DNA from: Vibrio sp. LaRot3 | Lineage (GTDB): Bacteria > Pseudomonadota > Gammaproteobacteria > Enterobacterales > Vibrionaceae | Length of the DNA: 64,000 bases | Reading direction: 5' to 3' | Assembly: GCF_027587025.1 (NCBI RefSeq) | Contig: NZ_JAPPTI010000002.1 | Span: 310,001 to 374,000 of the forward strand | Position numbers and translations under genes: made by a program | Notes under the pieces: model-generated | Seen by the model: only the letters and a program-made list of their open reading frames with translations | Told to the model about the DNA's origin: nothing | Databases searched by the model: none | Shown here: positions 17,833-29,303 of the stretch, one piece after another | How the letters are laid out: each line of letters starts with the position of its first letter | Numbering within the stretch: position 1 is the first letter of the stretch

Positions 17833-18288
17833 ATGCAAAAAACCACGCGCACTATGCCAGCCCATAAACACGTAGCCCTTGTTGCTCACGACAACTGCAA
17901 GCCAGAACTACTTCGCTGGGTAAAGGAAAACAAAGAAAAACTACAACGTCACTTCCTTTATGCGACAGGCACAACAGGCACAATGCTTAGCAAGGAAACT
18001 GGTTTAGCTATCAAATCTATGATCAGTGGCCCGATGGGTGGCGATCAGCAATTAGGTGCGCTGATTTCAGAAGGTAAGATCGACGTATTAGTCTTCTTTT
18101 GGGACCCGCTCAACGCGGTGCCACATGACCCAGATGTAAAAGCATTATTGCGCATCGCCAGTGTATGGAACATTCCTGTGGCAACTAACCGAGCTACCGC
18201 CAAGTTCTTGTTCACTTCTGATTTGATTGAACAAGAAGTAGATATTGAAATACCAGATTACGAAGCGTATTTGGCAGAAAGAACCTGA
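17833..18288 (+). CDS. mgsA: Methylglyoxal synthase MgsA
   Basis: A 151-residue enzyme that converts dihydroxyacetone phosphate to methylglyoxal and phosphate, a bypass that relieves sugar-phosphate stress. [16 protein letters not shown] near the N-terminus, [10 protein letters not shown] (phosphate binding) and [14 protein letters not shown] with the catalytic Asp are all present, as is [20 protein letters not shown]. Length matches the family (about 150). It starts 9 nt after torT with AGGA inside the end of torT, so the two are probably translated from one mRNA. That is an unusual neighbour for a metabolic enzyme normally allosterically controlled by phosphate. Confidence 0.96.
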   Translation: MQKTTRTMPAHKHVALVAHDNCKPELLRWVKENKEKLQRHFLYATGTTGTMLSKETGLAIKSMISGPMGGDQQLGALISEGKIDVLVFFWDPLNAVPHDPDVKALLRIASVWNIPVATNRATAKFLFTSDLIEQEVDIEIPDYEAYLAERT

Positions 18289-18323
18289 CCTGCTAGCAAT
18301 AAATTAAACCAATATCCTGAATC

Positions 18324-18356
18324 AAAAAAACCGAAGCACAATGCTTCGGTTTTTTA
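18324..18356. terminator. Bidirectional terminator between mgsA and helD
   Basis: AAAAAAACCGAAGCA and TGCTTCGGTTTTTT pair around a short loop, with A-runs and T-runs on both flanks. It separates the convergent mgsA and helD. Confidence 0.92.
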
Positions 18357-18389
18357 TCGGTAACACTTCTACAGTAACTTCTGTACTCG

Positions 18390-20456
18390 CTATTTCGCTT
18401 CTACGACGGGATAGTCCCCTTGTAGTAACTCCTTAATAAAGCTTGAGCCACCTCCGGTATAAGTCACCCAAACTTTCTTTTTCGCCCGAGTCAATGCAAC
18501 GTAAAATAAGCGGCGCTCTTCTGCGTAAGGGAAATCGTCATCTGAACGGGTTAAAGCGCTATCAATGTGCGGCGTTTTGACTCGCGCTGGGAACTGCCCT
18601 TCGTCGACATTCAAAACAATCACATAATCGGCTTCTTTACCCTTACTGGCGTGACAAGTCATAAACTCAATATCCAGGTTGTTGAATTGCTTCTTCCATT
18701 CCGCATAAAGCTCTGGTTTATGGTAATGGTTACGACCAAGCAACAACACTGATTGTGCTTTTTTGCTGTTACGATCCAGTTGATCCAAGATTTTCTCAAC
18801 ATTACCTATCGCAGTTAGCACCACCGCTTTGGCTTTTTGCTCTTTATGGCTATTAAGTTGCTTTTCAATTTGACGTGGGTTTTGCTGAACGAATTGATTT
18901 GCTACGTTGCCAAGTTGATTATTAAAGCGATACGTCGTATCCAAATAATGCAGTGTTGAGTTCGGGAAACGCTCTGCAAAGCCTGTCGTCAGATCAACAT
19001 CGGCCCCCGCAAACTGATAAATGGACTGCCAATCATCACCTACAGCAAACAGCACACAATCTTGTTGCTCTTTTTGCTTACATAATGCTTCAACCAATGC
19101 CAAACGTTGGGGCGAAATATCTTGGTATTCATCAATCATGATGTACTTCCAAGGCGAGTTAAACTTACCCTTCTGTACATACTGCGTCGCACGACTGATC
19201 ATGATGTTAAAATCAATCTCACCCTGCTCTTTCAGCATTTGTTGCCACGCTTGATAGCAAGGCCACACCAAAGCAAGTTCACTATTGAAACGAGTGTAAT
19301 CACTGCTCTCTACCAATTTCTCTTGCAGTTGTTTCTTAGTGCAACCCATCGCCGCTAATTGCTGCAATTGAGTATCAAGCCATGCAATCAGTTTAGGGTT
19401 TTCAACTTGGCTCCCCAGTTCGTCATCACCGGCTAAGTAAGCAATTGGCCACTGGGATAAATGCTTTTGCCAACGCTTGAAGTTAGTTGGAGTCATCCAA
19501 TGCTTTTTCAACCAGTCAATACACCACGCATGACGCAGCTTGTCATCCAAAGCAATTGGTGAGATCACGACTGGCTCTTGTTCCACTTGGCGCAAGATGT
19601 GCAAACCAAGCTGATGGAAGGTATTGACTGTAACGCCATTGGTACTTGGCCCAACTTTGGCTGAAAGACGCTGCTGCATTTCTTTTGCAGCTTCGCGGCC
19701 AAACGCCAGCATCAGTATCTGCTCAGCCGGAGCTAAGTGCCCTTCTAGCAGATAGGCAACGCGCGCGGTCAACACGCTGGTTTTGCCTGAGCCTGCTCCC
19801 GCTAATACGAGGTTATTGTTATCATTGAGCAACACCGCTTTTTGCTGGCTTAAGTTTAGCGGCGAAGATTCAATTTGCGAAAAGAGCACTTTCCAGTTTT
19901 CTAACTCATTCTCCATCCATTGCTGGTTTCGCTCTGCCAGAGTCATGTCGGGTTGCTCTATCCAAGGCAATAACTTTTCCATACGGCTTGGCATTCGAAG
20001 CTCTGCGTCTTCGAGTGTCATCGCCATATTGGCAAAATCTTGGTTGATTTCAGTCAACCAATGTTCGACTTGGCTATGGGTAACAAAAGATTGAGAGCGA
20101 GTAAAAGCATCAACACTCTCTTCCCACTTTGGCAGGTATTGATTAAGCTGCTTGCATTGATGGCTGTGCCATTGCTGATACTGTGTGATTGCTTGACGTG
20201 CGAACTTGCGACACTTTTCCCATGGAAGTCCCTGAACTAGCCAAGCTTGTTGAATGCCATCAGTATTATGAGCATAGAATTGAAGAGCTCCCCAAAATAG
20301 CCCTCGCTTTACCTCTACGCGACCATCCCATACATTAAATGGAATACGTTCTTCACTGGCTTCGGAACTTAAAACAAGGTGATGCTCTTCAATAGAGACT
20401 TGGTGATATTCGTTTTGAATAAAAAACTTTGCAGTCTTGTTTGCGTTTAGCTGCAT
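18390..20456 (-). CDS. helD: DNA helicase IV (HelD)
   Basis: A 688-residue superfamily 1 (UvrD/Rep-type) 3'-5' DNA helicase, similar in length to E. coli HelD (684). After an N-terminal region of about 190 residues peculiar to HelD proteins come motif I (Walker A) LAGAGSGKTSVLTAR, motif II (Walker B) YIMIDEYQDISPQRL, motif III AVGDDWQSIYQFAGAD, motif IV-type TTYRFNNQLGN, motif V TCHASKGKEADYVIVLN and motif VI YVALTRAKKKVWVTYTGG. All ATPase motifs appear intact. It is likely involved in recombination and repair. Monocistronic, diverging from the YccS-type gene. Confidence 0.94.
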   Translation of the reverse strand: MQLNANKTAKFFIQNEYHQVSIEEHHLVLSSEASEERIPFNVWDGRVEVKRGLFWGALQFYAHNTDGIQQAWLVQGLPWEKCRKFARQAITQYQQWHSHQCKQLNQYLPKWEESVDAFTRSQSFVTHSQVEHWLTEINQDFANMAMTLEDAELRMPSRMEKLLPWIEQPDMTLAERNQQWMENELENWKVLFSQIESSPLNLSQQKAVLLNDNNNLVLAGAGSGKTSVLTARVAYLLEGHLAPAEQILMLAFGREAAKEMQQRLSAKVGPSTNGVTVNTFHQLGLHILRQVEQEPVVISPIALDDKLRHAWCIDWLKKHWMTPTNFKRWQKHLSQWPIAYLAGDDELGSQVENPKLIAWLDTQLQQLAAMGCTKKQLQEKLVESSDYTRFNSELALVWPCYQAWQQMLKEQGEIDFNIMISRATQYVQKGKFNSPWKYIMIDEYQDISPQRLALVEALCKQKEQQDCVLFAVGDDWQSIYQFAGADVDLTTGFAERFPNSTLHYLDTTYRFNNQLGNVANQFVQQNPRQIEKQLNSHKEQKAKAVVLTAIGNVEKILDQLDRNSKKAQSVLLLGRNHYHKPELYAEWKKQFNNLDIEFMTCHASKGKEADYVIVLNVDEGQFPARVKTPHIDSALTRSDDDFPYAEERRLFYVALTRAKKKVWVTYTGGGSSFIKELLQGDYPVVEAK

Positions 20457-20650
20457 TCTAATAAGCCTTTGGGTACTGATTTAGCCATCATAACGTAATA
20501 AGAATTTTATTTGAAAATTTAATGTCAACAATACGAATGTTCGAAAGTTGAGCAAATAAACGAGTTTCTTTATCTGCATCAGCAGTTTAACATGAGCACT
20601 CTGCTAAAGTGCTAGCATTAATACTCTTATAAACCAAAAGTTGAAGTCTC

Positions 20651-22807
20651 GTGCAATTTGTAAGTCAATTACGCCTCTATTGGGCCAATAAGACCTTTAA
20701 TTACAGCATACTGATATTAGTAACGCTGCTTGGTGTGGTGATACCGGCTTGGTACTACCAACTCAACTCTCTGATCATTCCCCTCATTCTTGGTGTTATT
20801 GCCGCTGCACTTGCCGAAAGTGACGATAGCTTTACTGGCAGGCTTAAAGCGCTAACGCTGACCTTCATTTGTTTTGGTATCGCCTCTTTCTCTATCGAGT
20901 TTTTGTTTGATCATCCGCCAATGTTTGCCCTTGGCCTATTTGTTTCAACATTCGGTTTTATCATGTTGGGCGCCATTGGCCCGCGTTACGCGAGCATTGC
21001 TTTTGGTTCGCTGCTGATCGCTATCTACGCCATGTTAGGCGCACACGAAAGTACGAATGTTTGGTTTCAGCCATTAATGCTGATGACTGGTGCCGCATGG
21101 TATTACTTCATGTCGATGATTTGGCATGCTCTGTGGCCAATGCAACCTGTGCAACAAAGCTTGGCACATGTCTTTCTTCAACTGGCCAACTATTTGGATG
21201 CCAAAAGCGAGCTGTTTCATCCGATATCTAACCTCACTCCGCAGCCTCACCGAATCAAAGAAGCGACGTTAAATGCCGCGACAGTAAGCGCACTTAATAT
21301 GTGTAAATCAACTTTGTTGAACCGCTCCAAACGTGGCCATATTGATGGTGCCAGCGACCGTTTTTTAAATATCTACTTTTTGGCACAAGACATTCATGAA
21401 CGTGTGAGCTCTAGCCACTATCGTTACCAAGAACTCGCTGGGCATTTTGATCGCTCTGACATTCTGTTTCGCTTCAAACACGTTTTGCAGATGCAAGCCC
21501 AAGCATCTCGCGAGATAGCCACAGCGCTCCGCCTCGGCAAAGAATACCAATACGGGACTGATTCAGTCTTAGCGCTTGATGAGCTACAAAACTCGCTCGC
21601 TTATTTGCAACAACAGCAAAACCCACACTGGCGTTCGCTACTTAGCCAACTCGGTTACTTATTTAATAACTTGGCGACGGTAGATAAACAGCTAAGTAAC
21701 GTTAACAACCCTGATGCAAACCGATTAGAAGAAGGGGTTCTAGACGATACTGAAGCCCACACCATCAAGACGATGTGGCAACGCATCAGTGCCAACTTAA
21801 ACAAAGATTCGATGCTGTTTCGACATGCACTGCGCATGTCAATCGCTCTAACACTCGGCTATGGCATTATTCAAGCGTTTGATATTGAACGCGGTTACTG
21901 GATATTACTGACCACACTATTTGTTTGCCAACCAAACTACAGCGCAACCCGACAAAAGCTGGTTGCTCGCGTTGTGGGTACATTGGCTGGCTTACTCATT
22001 GGCGTACCTTTGCTTACTATGTTCCCATCGCAAGAAAGCCAGTTGGTCTTCATCGTCATCTCCGGCGTCGCCTTCTTCGCTTTCCGATTAGCGAATTATG
22101 GCTACGCGACAGGCTTTATTACCTTATTAGTGCTGTTCTGTTTTAACCAGCTAGGCGAAGGTTATGCTGTGGTATTGCCTCGCTTAGCCGACACACTGAT
22201 TGGTTGTGCCCTCGCGGTAGGCGCGGTCATGTTTATTTTACCGGACTGGCAATCACGTCGTTTGCACAAGGTGATGGCCGATGCGATTGGTGCCAATCGT
22301 GACTATCTTGGTCAAATCATTGGACAATATCGAATCGGTAAAAAGGACAACCTGACCTATCGTATTACTCGTCGTTCTGCACACAACCAAGATGCTAACC
22401 TTGCGTCAGCAATTAGCTCTATGCTAGTTGAACCTGGGCGCTACCATGCCGCGGTGGATGAAAGCTTCCGCTTATTGACGTTAAACCATGCCCTACTTAG
22501 TTATGTGTCAGCGCTCGGAGCGCACCGTACGCGTATTGCGGATGAAGATATTCACCAACTGGTACTGGACGCGCACCGGGTCATTCACCGTCATTTGGAT
22601 GTTCTTTTTGCTCAACTCAACCAACAATGTGATCAATGTGATACCAGCGACATTGACGATCCTGCGCTTGAAAAACGCCTGTCAGAATGGCGCGACGAAG
22701 ATGACAGCTCTGCACGCATGGTGCTGCAACAGCTTTATTTGATCTATCGAATGCTGCCAGAGTTCCATTCACTTGCGAGCAAGTTTGCCGTGCGAGTAAC
22801 CAAATAG
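20651..22807 (+). CDS. yccS: YccS/FUSC-family inner-membrane protein
   Basis: A 718-residue protein with two hydrophobic blocks and a cytoplasmic region between and after them. The first membrane block covers about residues 18-160 (several helices: YSILILVTLLGVVIPAWYY, SLIIPLILGVIAAALAE). A soluble stretch of about 240 residues follows, then a second block starting near IALTLGYGIIQAFDIERGYWILLTTLFVCQPNYSATRQK, the hallmark fusaric-acid-resistance-like (FUSC) sequence. This layout matches E. coli YccS and YhfK; the function is not established, with aromatic acid efflux an older suggestion. Start is GTG at 20651 with a modest TTGAAG site. Diverges from helD across 194 nt. Confidence 0.87.
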   Translation: MQFVSQLRLYWANKTFNYSILILVTLLGVVIPAWYYQLNSLIIPLILGVIAAALAESDDSFTGRLKALTLTFICFGIASFSIEFLFDHPPMFALGLFVSTFGFIMLGAIGPRYASIAFGSLLIAIYAMLGAHESTNVWFQPLMLMTGAAWYYFMSMIWHALWPMQPVQQSLAHVFLQLANYLDAKSELFHPISNLTPQPHRIKEATLNAATVSALNMCKSTLLNRSKRGHIDGASDRFLNIYFLAQDIHERVSSSHYRYQELAGHFDRSDILFRFKHVLQMQAQASREIATALRLGKEYQYGTDSVLALDELQNSLAYLQQQQNPHWRSLLSQLGYLFNNLATVDKQLSNVNNPDANRLEEGVLDDTEAHTIKTMWQRISANLNKDSMLFRHALRMSIALTLGYGIIQAFDIERGYWILLTTLFVCQPNYSATRQKLVARVVGTLAGLLIGVPLLTMFPSQESQLVFIVISGVAFFAFRLANYGYATGFITLLVLFCFNQLGEGYAVVLPRLADTLIGCALAVGAVMFILPDWQSRRLHKVMADAIGANRDYLGQIIGQYRIGKKDNLTYRITRRSAHNQDANLASAISSMLVEPGRYHAAVDESFRLLTLNHALLSYVSALGAHRTRIADEDIHQLVLDAHRVIHRHLDVLFAQLNQQCDQCDTSDIDDPALEKRLSEWRDEDDSSARMVLQQLYLIYRMLPEFHSLASKFAVRVTK

Positions 22808-22842
22808 GGTTAGCAGCACACTCATAACCGTAACTTCGTTTA

Positions 22843-22874
22843 AACGGGTGAAGCCTTAATACGCTTCACCCGTT
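22843..22874 (+). terminator. Hairpin terminator after yccS-type gene
   Basis: AACGGGTGAAGC and GCTTCACCCGTT form a 12-bp stem with an 8-nt loop. The T-run after it is poor, so termination may be partial. Confidence 0.65.
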
Positions 22875-22964
22875 GTCTATTTACGGTTTTATAAATGTCA
22901 CCTGACATAACCCGGACAAAAAACAACCAGCTTGTTTTATTCTGAGTATCTCGGGGGATAAATT

Positions 22965-23168
22965 ATGAAACTACCAATTAGTGACCAAACAGGTCAGCAC
23001 AGGATGCGTAATCCTAAACATTTCGAATTATTAAGGGCGCAGATAAATAAGCTTTCGCCACAGCAGCTCATGGTTTTACGCGGCGAAATCAATACTCAGC
23101 TTGATGACTATAACAGTGTCAGTATTACTGATGAGGAAGCACTATTTATCAATAAGCTGTTTAATTGA
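22965..23168 (+). CDS. Small cytoplasmic protein, unknown function
   Basis: A 67-residue protein I do not recognise. ATG 22965 is preceded by a good GGGGGA site. There is no signal peptide or membrane helix. It reads as two helices, FELLRAQINKLSPQQLMVLRG and TDEEALFINKLFN, joined by a short linker; LSPQQLMVLRGEIN resembles the amphipathic regulatory helices of small DNA- or protein-binding factors, but no function can be assigned. The gene stands alone, with a non-coding stretch on each side. Confidence 0.65.
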   Translation: MKLPISDQTGQHRMRNPKHFELLRAQINKLSPQQLMVLRGEINTQLDDYNSVSITDEEALFINKLFN

Positions 23169-23436
23169 ACCAACATAAGCCAGCCAACCTATATAACAAT
23201 AATGGCAACTGCAGTGGTTAGCCCCTTAAACCGAAGCGGCCCTTTCGTCCCTTTGGCGCCCCTTTAAAGTTCAAGCACCTCGCTACGCAACAAGTTCAAA
23301 CACGTCTTCACTATTCGACAAGCCAATCATTGTTGTGGATTAAGCTCCCAATTATCGCTTTCATTGATTGCAAACCATTCTATTAATTGAGTTTAATCGT
23401 ATAGTTATTGTTCTGTATTATTAGCCAGTTTTGATT

Positions 23437-24096
23437 ATGCCCAATTCACATGTCGAGCACCTTCTACCTTTGCTCTCTGCCGGACTCAAATTGTCAGTTT
23501 CGCTACAATTTGGCCCTCAAGACACTTACGCTTTTAACTCTGAATATGTCGGTTGTAAGGTTGACCGATTTCTTCTGATCGATTTGCCGAAGAAGGTTCA
23601 AGAAGCCTTAGTGATGCGCCAGTTAGCGAACGTCACAATTGTTGTTCGAGCGATTACCCAATCAAAACTTGGCCATATCATCGCCTTTAAGACCTCGGTA
23701 TTGTCGATAGTTAATCACCCTACGAACCTAATGCTACTGCGCATTCCGTCCCACTTCGCGTCAAAACCCATTCGTCATCATGAGCGTTACCCAATGGATA
23801 TGCCGATTACCGTGGTGTCTAACACCGTGTCCTACAGTGCGACCATGCTCGATTTCTCTATTAACGGCTGCGCGATATTCATCAATGGTGAAAATGCTCT
23901 CGAAAACGACAGTGTGATCGAAATTGATTCGGAATTTAACTCGTTTTTCGCTGAAGAAATGCAACTTACTATCGTAAGTATTGAAAAACGGCGCGCAGGG
24001 CATAAATTCGGTATTAAATTCAGCCATGAGATTGAAATGAATACCGAATTAAAACAAGCCTTGCTTGAAAAAGCCTTCCTTGCTACTCCGCTTTAG
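23437..24096 (+). CDS. PilZ-domain protein (probable c-di-GMP effector)
   Basis: A 219-residue cytoplasmic protein. The N-terminal 110 residues resemble the YcgR N-like beta domain (SVSLQFGPQDTYAFNSEYVG). The C-terminal PilZ domain shows the c-di-GMP-binding pair: RHHERYP (RxxxR) at about residues 112-118 and LDFSINGCAIF (D/NxSxxG). Both motifs are intact, so ligand binding is likely. ATG 23437 is used rather than TTG 23431. Its stop lies inside the 3' end of luxQ, a tail-to-tail overlap of 14 bp. The output target, such as motility or surface polysaccharide, is unknown. Confidence 0.88.
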   Translation: MPNSHVEHLLPLLSAGLKLSVSLQFGPQDTYAFNSEYVGCKVDRFLLIDLPKKVQEALVMRQLANVTIVVRAITQSKLGHIIAFKTSVLSIVNHPTNLMLLRIPSHFASKPIRHHERYPMDMPITVVSNTVSYSATMLDFSINGCAIFINGENALENDSVIEIDSEFNSFFAEEMQLTIVSIEKRRAGHKFGIKFSHEIEMNTELKQALLEKAFLATPL

Positions 24097-26646
24097 CGGG
24101 CAAATAGAAGTTTTGCTTATAGTGAATGAACGCTTGATTAAGGGCGATTTCCTTAATCGGTTTGATGATGACGTAATCTGCACCCACGGTTAGGAACGAA
24201 CGCTTAGTATCTTGCATACCATCTGCGGTACAGGCATAGATAGGTACATTCATCGCCAGATCGTGGCGGATGATTTTCGTGGTCTCAATACCGCCCAAAT
24301 TAGGCAATTGGTTATCCATTAAAATCAAATCGACATTCGGGTTATCTTTTAAGTGTTCAATGGCGTTATAGCCATCCGTTACCCAAGTCACCTTCATGCC
24401 GTATTTCTCACAGAATGCCCGCGCAATAAAGGCATTGGTATGATTATCCTCAACCAATAGTACGTTCAGGTCGCGATCAAACATGGTTTCAGGGCTTTCA
24501 AGCAACTCACCTGAGGTAAGTTCTGCTGCGTTCTCCACCACTTCTAATGGCAAGATAACCACGAACCGAGAGCCTTTGCCTATCTCACTGGACACCTGAA
24601 TGGAACCATCAAGCAGTTCAACAAGGTTATAAACAATCGCAAGCCCTAAACCACTGCCGCCATATTCTCGCGTTGTCGTTGCCTCGGCCTGAACGAATGG
24701 GTCAAAGATATGTGCCAAACGTTGTTTGTCTATACCAATACCAGTGTCTTCAATTAAGATCTCTAACTGCGGTACTTCTTGCTTTCTGTCTAATATCAAT
24801 TCGACTCGAACATGGCCCTGATGCGTAAACTTGACCGCGTTACTGACCAAATTAAACAACACTTGGTTTAAGCGAACTTGATCGCTTGCCCCTACTAGGT
24901 CGGACGGTATGTTACTGTACACTTCCAACTCAATATTCTTGTCATGACAAAGTGGGCGATAGATCTTTTCAACCGCACTCAGTAGCTCTTGTAACCTAAA
25001 CTCAGAGTGTTGAATATGGAACTTACCCTGCTCTATCTTCGAGAAATCGAGAATATCGTTTAATACCGCCAACAAATGTTCGCCGCTGTTCACTAATACT
25101 TCAACGTGTTCGATATCATTTGAGTCACTCAGTTTACCTTTGAGTAACTGAGATACGCCCAAAATACCATTTAGCGGTGTGCGCAATTCATGACTCATTT
25201 TCGCTAAGAAGTCCGCTCGAGCACGCGCCGACTCTTCCGCTTCCAGACGTGCCATTTGGCTTTGCTTCTCTGCTTCTACGAAGCTGGTTACATCTTGGCC
25301 TTGAGCAATCACATAACGGGTCGTGTTATCAATTACGATTGGCGATAAATTCCAACGATAGGTGTTATCGCCAATGGTTAAGTTGATGCCGGTTAATGCC
25401 GCACCATGAGCGCACATACGAATCTGTGGCATGAGTTTATCGAGCAAAAACTGATAATTGTCTTGATGAGGGTCATCACTGCGAAAACTGCGTTCAGCCG
25501 CAGGGTTCATTCGTAATAGGCTGCCTGACGTATCCCATAGTGTGATTGGCGAGATTGAGAAGTTAAACAGATCCGCAAACTGTTTCTCTTGTTCACTCAA
25601 ACGCTTGAATGAACGCTGGAATGATTGACCGATTTTATTAAACTCAGCGATACTTGAACCATCAAAAGGCTCTACGCGCTGAGCTTCAACACTTTGCTCG
25701 GTATAAAGCATCAGGTTTTGTAGCTCTTTTGATACACGTTGGCTTAACCAGTAACGACTGTACAAGGCAATAATCAAAATGGAAATGATAGCCACCGCGA
25801 CCCAAGCATAATGGCCACGCATCATTAATGCGATGTGGGAGTTATTCTGAATGGTATAAACAGACAAAAACGTCGCAACGCCATTAATGGTCAAATCGGT
25901 GCGCGACACCATGTATTTGTTAGCATTAAGCTGTGGTGAATATTGTTCCAACCATTCAATGTGACGTTTGGAATCTTTAATACTGGTGGCAATCACTTCA
26001 GAGCCGACCGAAAGCGCAATGTCATCCACATTACTGCCTTTAAGCAAGGCACGAGTTAACGCGAAATTATCGTTAAGCACCAAACCAGCAAATACATCCC
26101 CGAGTACTTCGCCATTTTGCATCGACACCAATGAAGTGCGTCGTACCAATAAATAACGCGTCCCCATACTTGATGGCGTTTGAGACAAATACCACTCATT
26201 ACCCGTGACCATATCGGTTGAGATGTGCATCAACTGCTCATCTTTAATTCCATAAAACTGGTTGTTACCATCGGCCCACAGCAAATGGCCACTGCGGCTA
26301 ATAAAACGAAAGTCTGGGGAAATATCCGTATCAATTTGATCAACTGCGAGAAAGAAGTGATCAATGTCTGTCGTTTTACGCTCACGAATAGCGTCCGCCA
26401 GCATAATGCTACGGCTGTAACTGTCTTGTAGAAGCTCTATCGACTCTAATCGAAAGTTAAAGATTTCCTGCACTAAACTTGAGGTTTGCTGCTTGGAGCG
26501 GGCAACCTCCTGCGTAACGACTTGACGGTTTACTTGGTAGTTTTGCAGCAGCACGACCACCGTCAGTACACTGATGGTCAAGAATATCGAATGTGTAAAG
26601 AGCCTAGCTAATCGATAGTTTCCGCTAGACCTTTTCCAGAACGCCA

Positions 26647-26647
<1 letters not shown>
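24083..26647 (-). CDS. luxQ: Autoinducer-2 sensor kinase/phosphatase LuxQ
   Basis: An 854-residue hybrid kinase that, with LuxP, reads AI-2 and phosphorylates or dephosphorylates LuxU to steer LuxO and the quorum sRNAs. Transmembrane helix 1 is near residues 18-38; a tandem-PAS periplasmic sensor follows (RFISRSGHLLWADGNNQFYG); helix 2 is near 280-300; then a PAS-like domain, a HisKA with the His in MSHELRTPLNGILGVSQ (about residue 490), an HATPase (NLVSNAVKF, GGSGLGLAIV), and a receiver with the Asp in LILMDNQLPNLGG. There is no Hpt, as expected. ATG 26647 shares its A with the TGA of luxP (TGATG), so translation is coupled. The periplasmic part is clearly diverged from V. harveyi LuxQ as I recall it, but the receiver is very close. 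Confidence 0.94.
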
Positions 26648-27765
<1,118 letters not shown>

Positions 27766-27927
27766 CTAGCGTTACGAAGCGTTGTTCGTTTTATAGTTAG
27801 TTGCGTTTATTCGTTGTATTTGGCGTCGCTGCTTATCTAACCATATCTCTTTGGTTTGGCAGTTAATTTACGCCCCCTTTAAAAAAGGGTAATACATTTT
27901 CGCATATCCGTTGCGGTTTTATTGCTG

Positions 27928-28221
27928 TTATGACTTTTCGAGCACAGCATCAAGGCTCATCTTACCAATGATCAGCGCTTCTTTTTGTTGTTTCGATATT
28001 TTTTTCAATTGATATTCGATTTTTGAGGCGCTGCTACGAGATTCCCCAGCAGGATGAGACCAAACCAACTCAAGCGGCCCCTTACCCTTTAACGCTTTTG
28101 CTCCAGTGCCATTGCAATGTTGTTGAAAGCGACGGTCTACATCCGTTGTTATACCGCAATAAAGAGCATTAGAGCGTGTACGAACATAGTACACGCTCCA
28201 CTGTTTTACCGAATCAACCAT
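27928..28221 (-). CDS. GIY-YIG nuclease-domain protein (YhbQ-like)
   Basis: A 97-residue single-domain protein of the GIY-YIG superfamily (UPF0213/YhbQ group). The opening WSVYYVRTRSNALYCGITTD provides the two motif strands (VYYVR and LYCGIT in place of GIY and YIG), followed by the conserved Arg in DRRFQQH and the Glu-bearing helix KIEYQLKKIS. These proteins are nuclease-like with poorly defined cellular roles, perhaps DNA repair. ATG 28221 overlaps the last 8 nt of yceH, so the two are translationally linked; a longer start would overlap more without need. Confidence 0.9.
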   Translation of the reverse strand: MVDSVKQWSVYYVRTRSNALYCGITTDVDRRFQQHCNGTGAKALKGKGPLELVWSHPAGESRSSASKIEYQLKKISKQQKEALIIGKMSLDAVLEKS

Positions 28222-28867
28222 TAAGCTGTTCGACGATGGCACGCAATTCAGCCACCTCGGCTTTTAGTGCCGAAAGTTCTTCTTCTAACTGTTCGATACG
28301 CGAGGAGTTGGCTACTGGCGCAACATGAGCTGCGGATTGTAGCGCCTCCATGTCCACTTCACCACTGAATAGATGTTGATAGCGAGATTCACGTTTACCC
28401 GCTTCGCGAGGTAACTTCACCACAAGCGCGCCTTCCGATCGCGCGGCCATGTTTTCTAGTACCGCCTCGACTTCTTTTACATCAGTGAAGGCTGCGAGTC
28501 GGTTAGTACGAGTTCTCAGTTCACCCGGCGTTTGTGCACCGCGTAATAATAAGCAACATACAATGCCTTTTTCTTGTTCGGTCAGTTTTAAATCACCAAA
28601 CTCGGTATTGCAGAAACGGTGTTGGAACTTGTTAGCACGGCTGTTAAAGCCACTTTCATCGCTAACTAGACGGCGGGCGATAAGAGAATCAACGGCTTGT
28701 TGAATTTCACTTTCATCTAATGATAAGACAGGTTCGCGATTGCTTTTTTGATTGCAGGCGGAGGTTAAGCTGTTGAGTGTCAGTGGGTAATAATCCGGTG
28801 TTGTCACTTCTTTTTCAATCAGACAACCTATCACACGCGCTTCAACGGGGTTAAGCTCAATATTCAT
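28214..28867 (-). CDS. yceH: YceH-family (DUF480) protein
   Basis: A 217-residue protein of the UPF0502/DUF480 family, the same length as E. coli YceH (215). It begins with NIELNPVEARVIGCLIEKEVTTPDYYPLTLNSL, the diagnostic first winged-helix, and has a second winged helix with LLLRGAQTPGELRTRTNRLA. The last 30 residues form a coiled coil (RIEQLEEELSALKAEVAELRA region). The function is not established; the paired winged helices suggest DNA or protein binding. AAGGA ribosome site upstream. It overlaps the GIY-YIG gene by 8 nt at its 3' end. Confidence 0.93.
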   Translation of the reverse strand: MNIELNPVEARVIGCLIEKEVTTPDYYPLTLNSLTSACNQKSNREPVLSLDESEIQQAVDSLIARRLVSDESGFNSRANKFQHRFCNTEFGDLKLTEQEKGIVCCLLLRGAQTPGELRTRTNRLAAFTDVKEVEAVLENMAARSEGALVVKLPREAGKRESRYQHLFSGEVDMEALQSAAHVAPVANSSRIEQLEEELSALKAEVAELRAIVEQLNG

Positions 28868-28920
28868 CGCAATATCCTTATGTTTTCATTTTAGATTGAG
28901 CAGCAGAGTGAGTTCTTTGG

Positions 28921-29115
28921 TTAATGCTCAGAAAGTATCGGAACACGCTTCATGTTGCCATTCTCATCGATCATGACAATTTTAGTTCGATTTAACTCTA
29001 CTTCGGTGATTTCTTGTTGCGTGCGCTCAAACTTATAAGCATCGCCAAGTTTTTCAGTTCGCAGATTGCTAACTTTATCTTCCGACTTAGGAATGATGAT
29101 GTCTGAATGACGCAT
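28921..29115 (-). CDS. Small protein, unknown function
   Basis: A 64-residue, charged, probably cytoplasmic protein that I do not recognise: IIIPKSEDKVSNLRTEKLGDA at the start and KIVMIDENGNMKRVPIL near the end. There is no signal peptide or membrane helix. The ribosome site is weak, so this call depends on reading-frame quality and on the 53-nt gap to yceH on the same strand. It diverges from yeeX. Alternative: a non-functional open frame; conservation in other vibrios would settle it. Confidence 0.55.
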   Translation of the reverse strand: MRHSDIIIPKSEDKVSNLRTEKLGDAYKFERTQQEITEVELNRTKIVMIDENGNMKRVPILSEH

Positions 29116-29303
29116 TGTTTACACTTCACTACTCATTTGGATAGCAAAATCATATATCGTTCCCTTCGTTGGCTCAATGACCTAACAATCTATCTGATGA
29201 TAAATTCGTCAAGTTACCGTAATGATTGATCTTAATACTGTAAACGTGTGCGCTGTTGTGATTTAATCACTTACAGTTAACGTTAAAACTAGGAAAGGAA
29301 CCT

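Noticed and set aside
23169..23436. Small RNA or gene in the gap before the PilZ gene
   Set aside because: C-rich and repetitive in places (CCCTTT segments) but no clear hairpin-plus-T-run or promoter pair.
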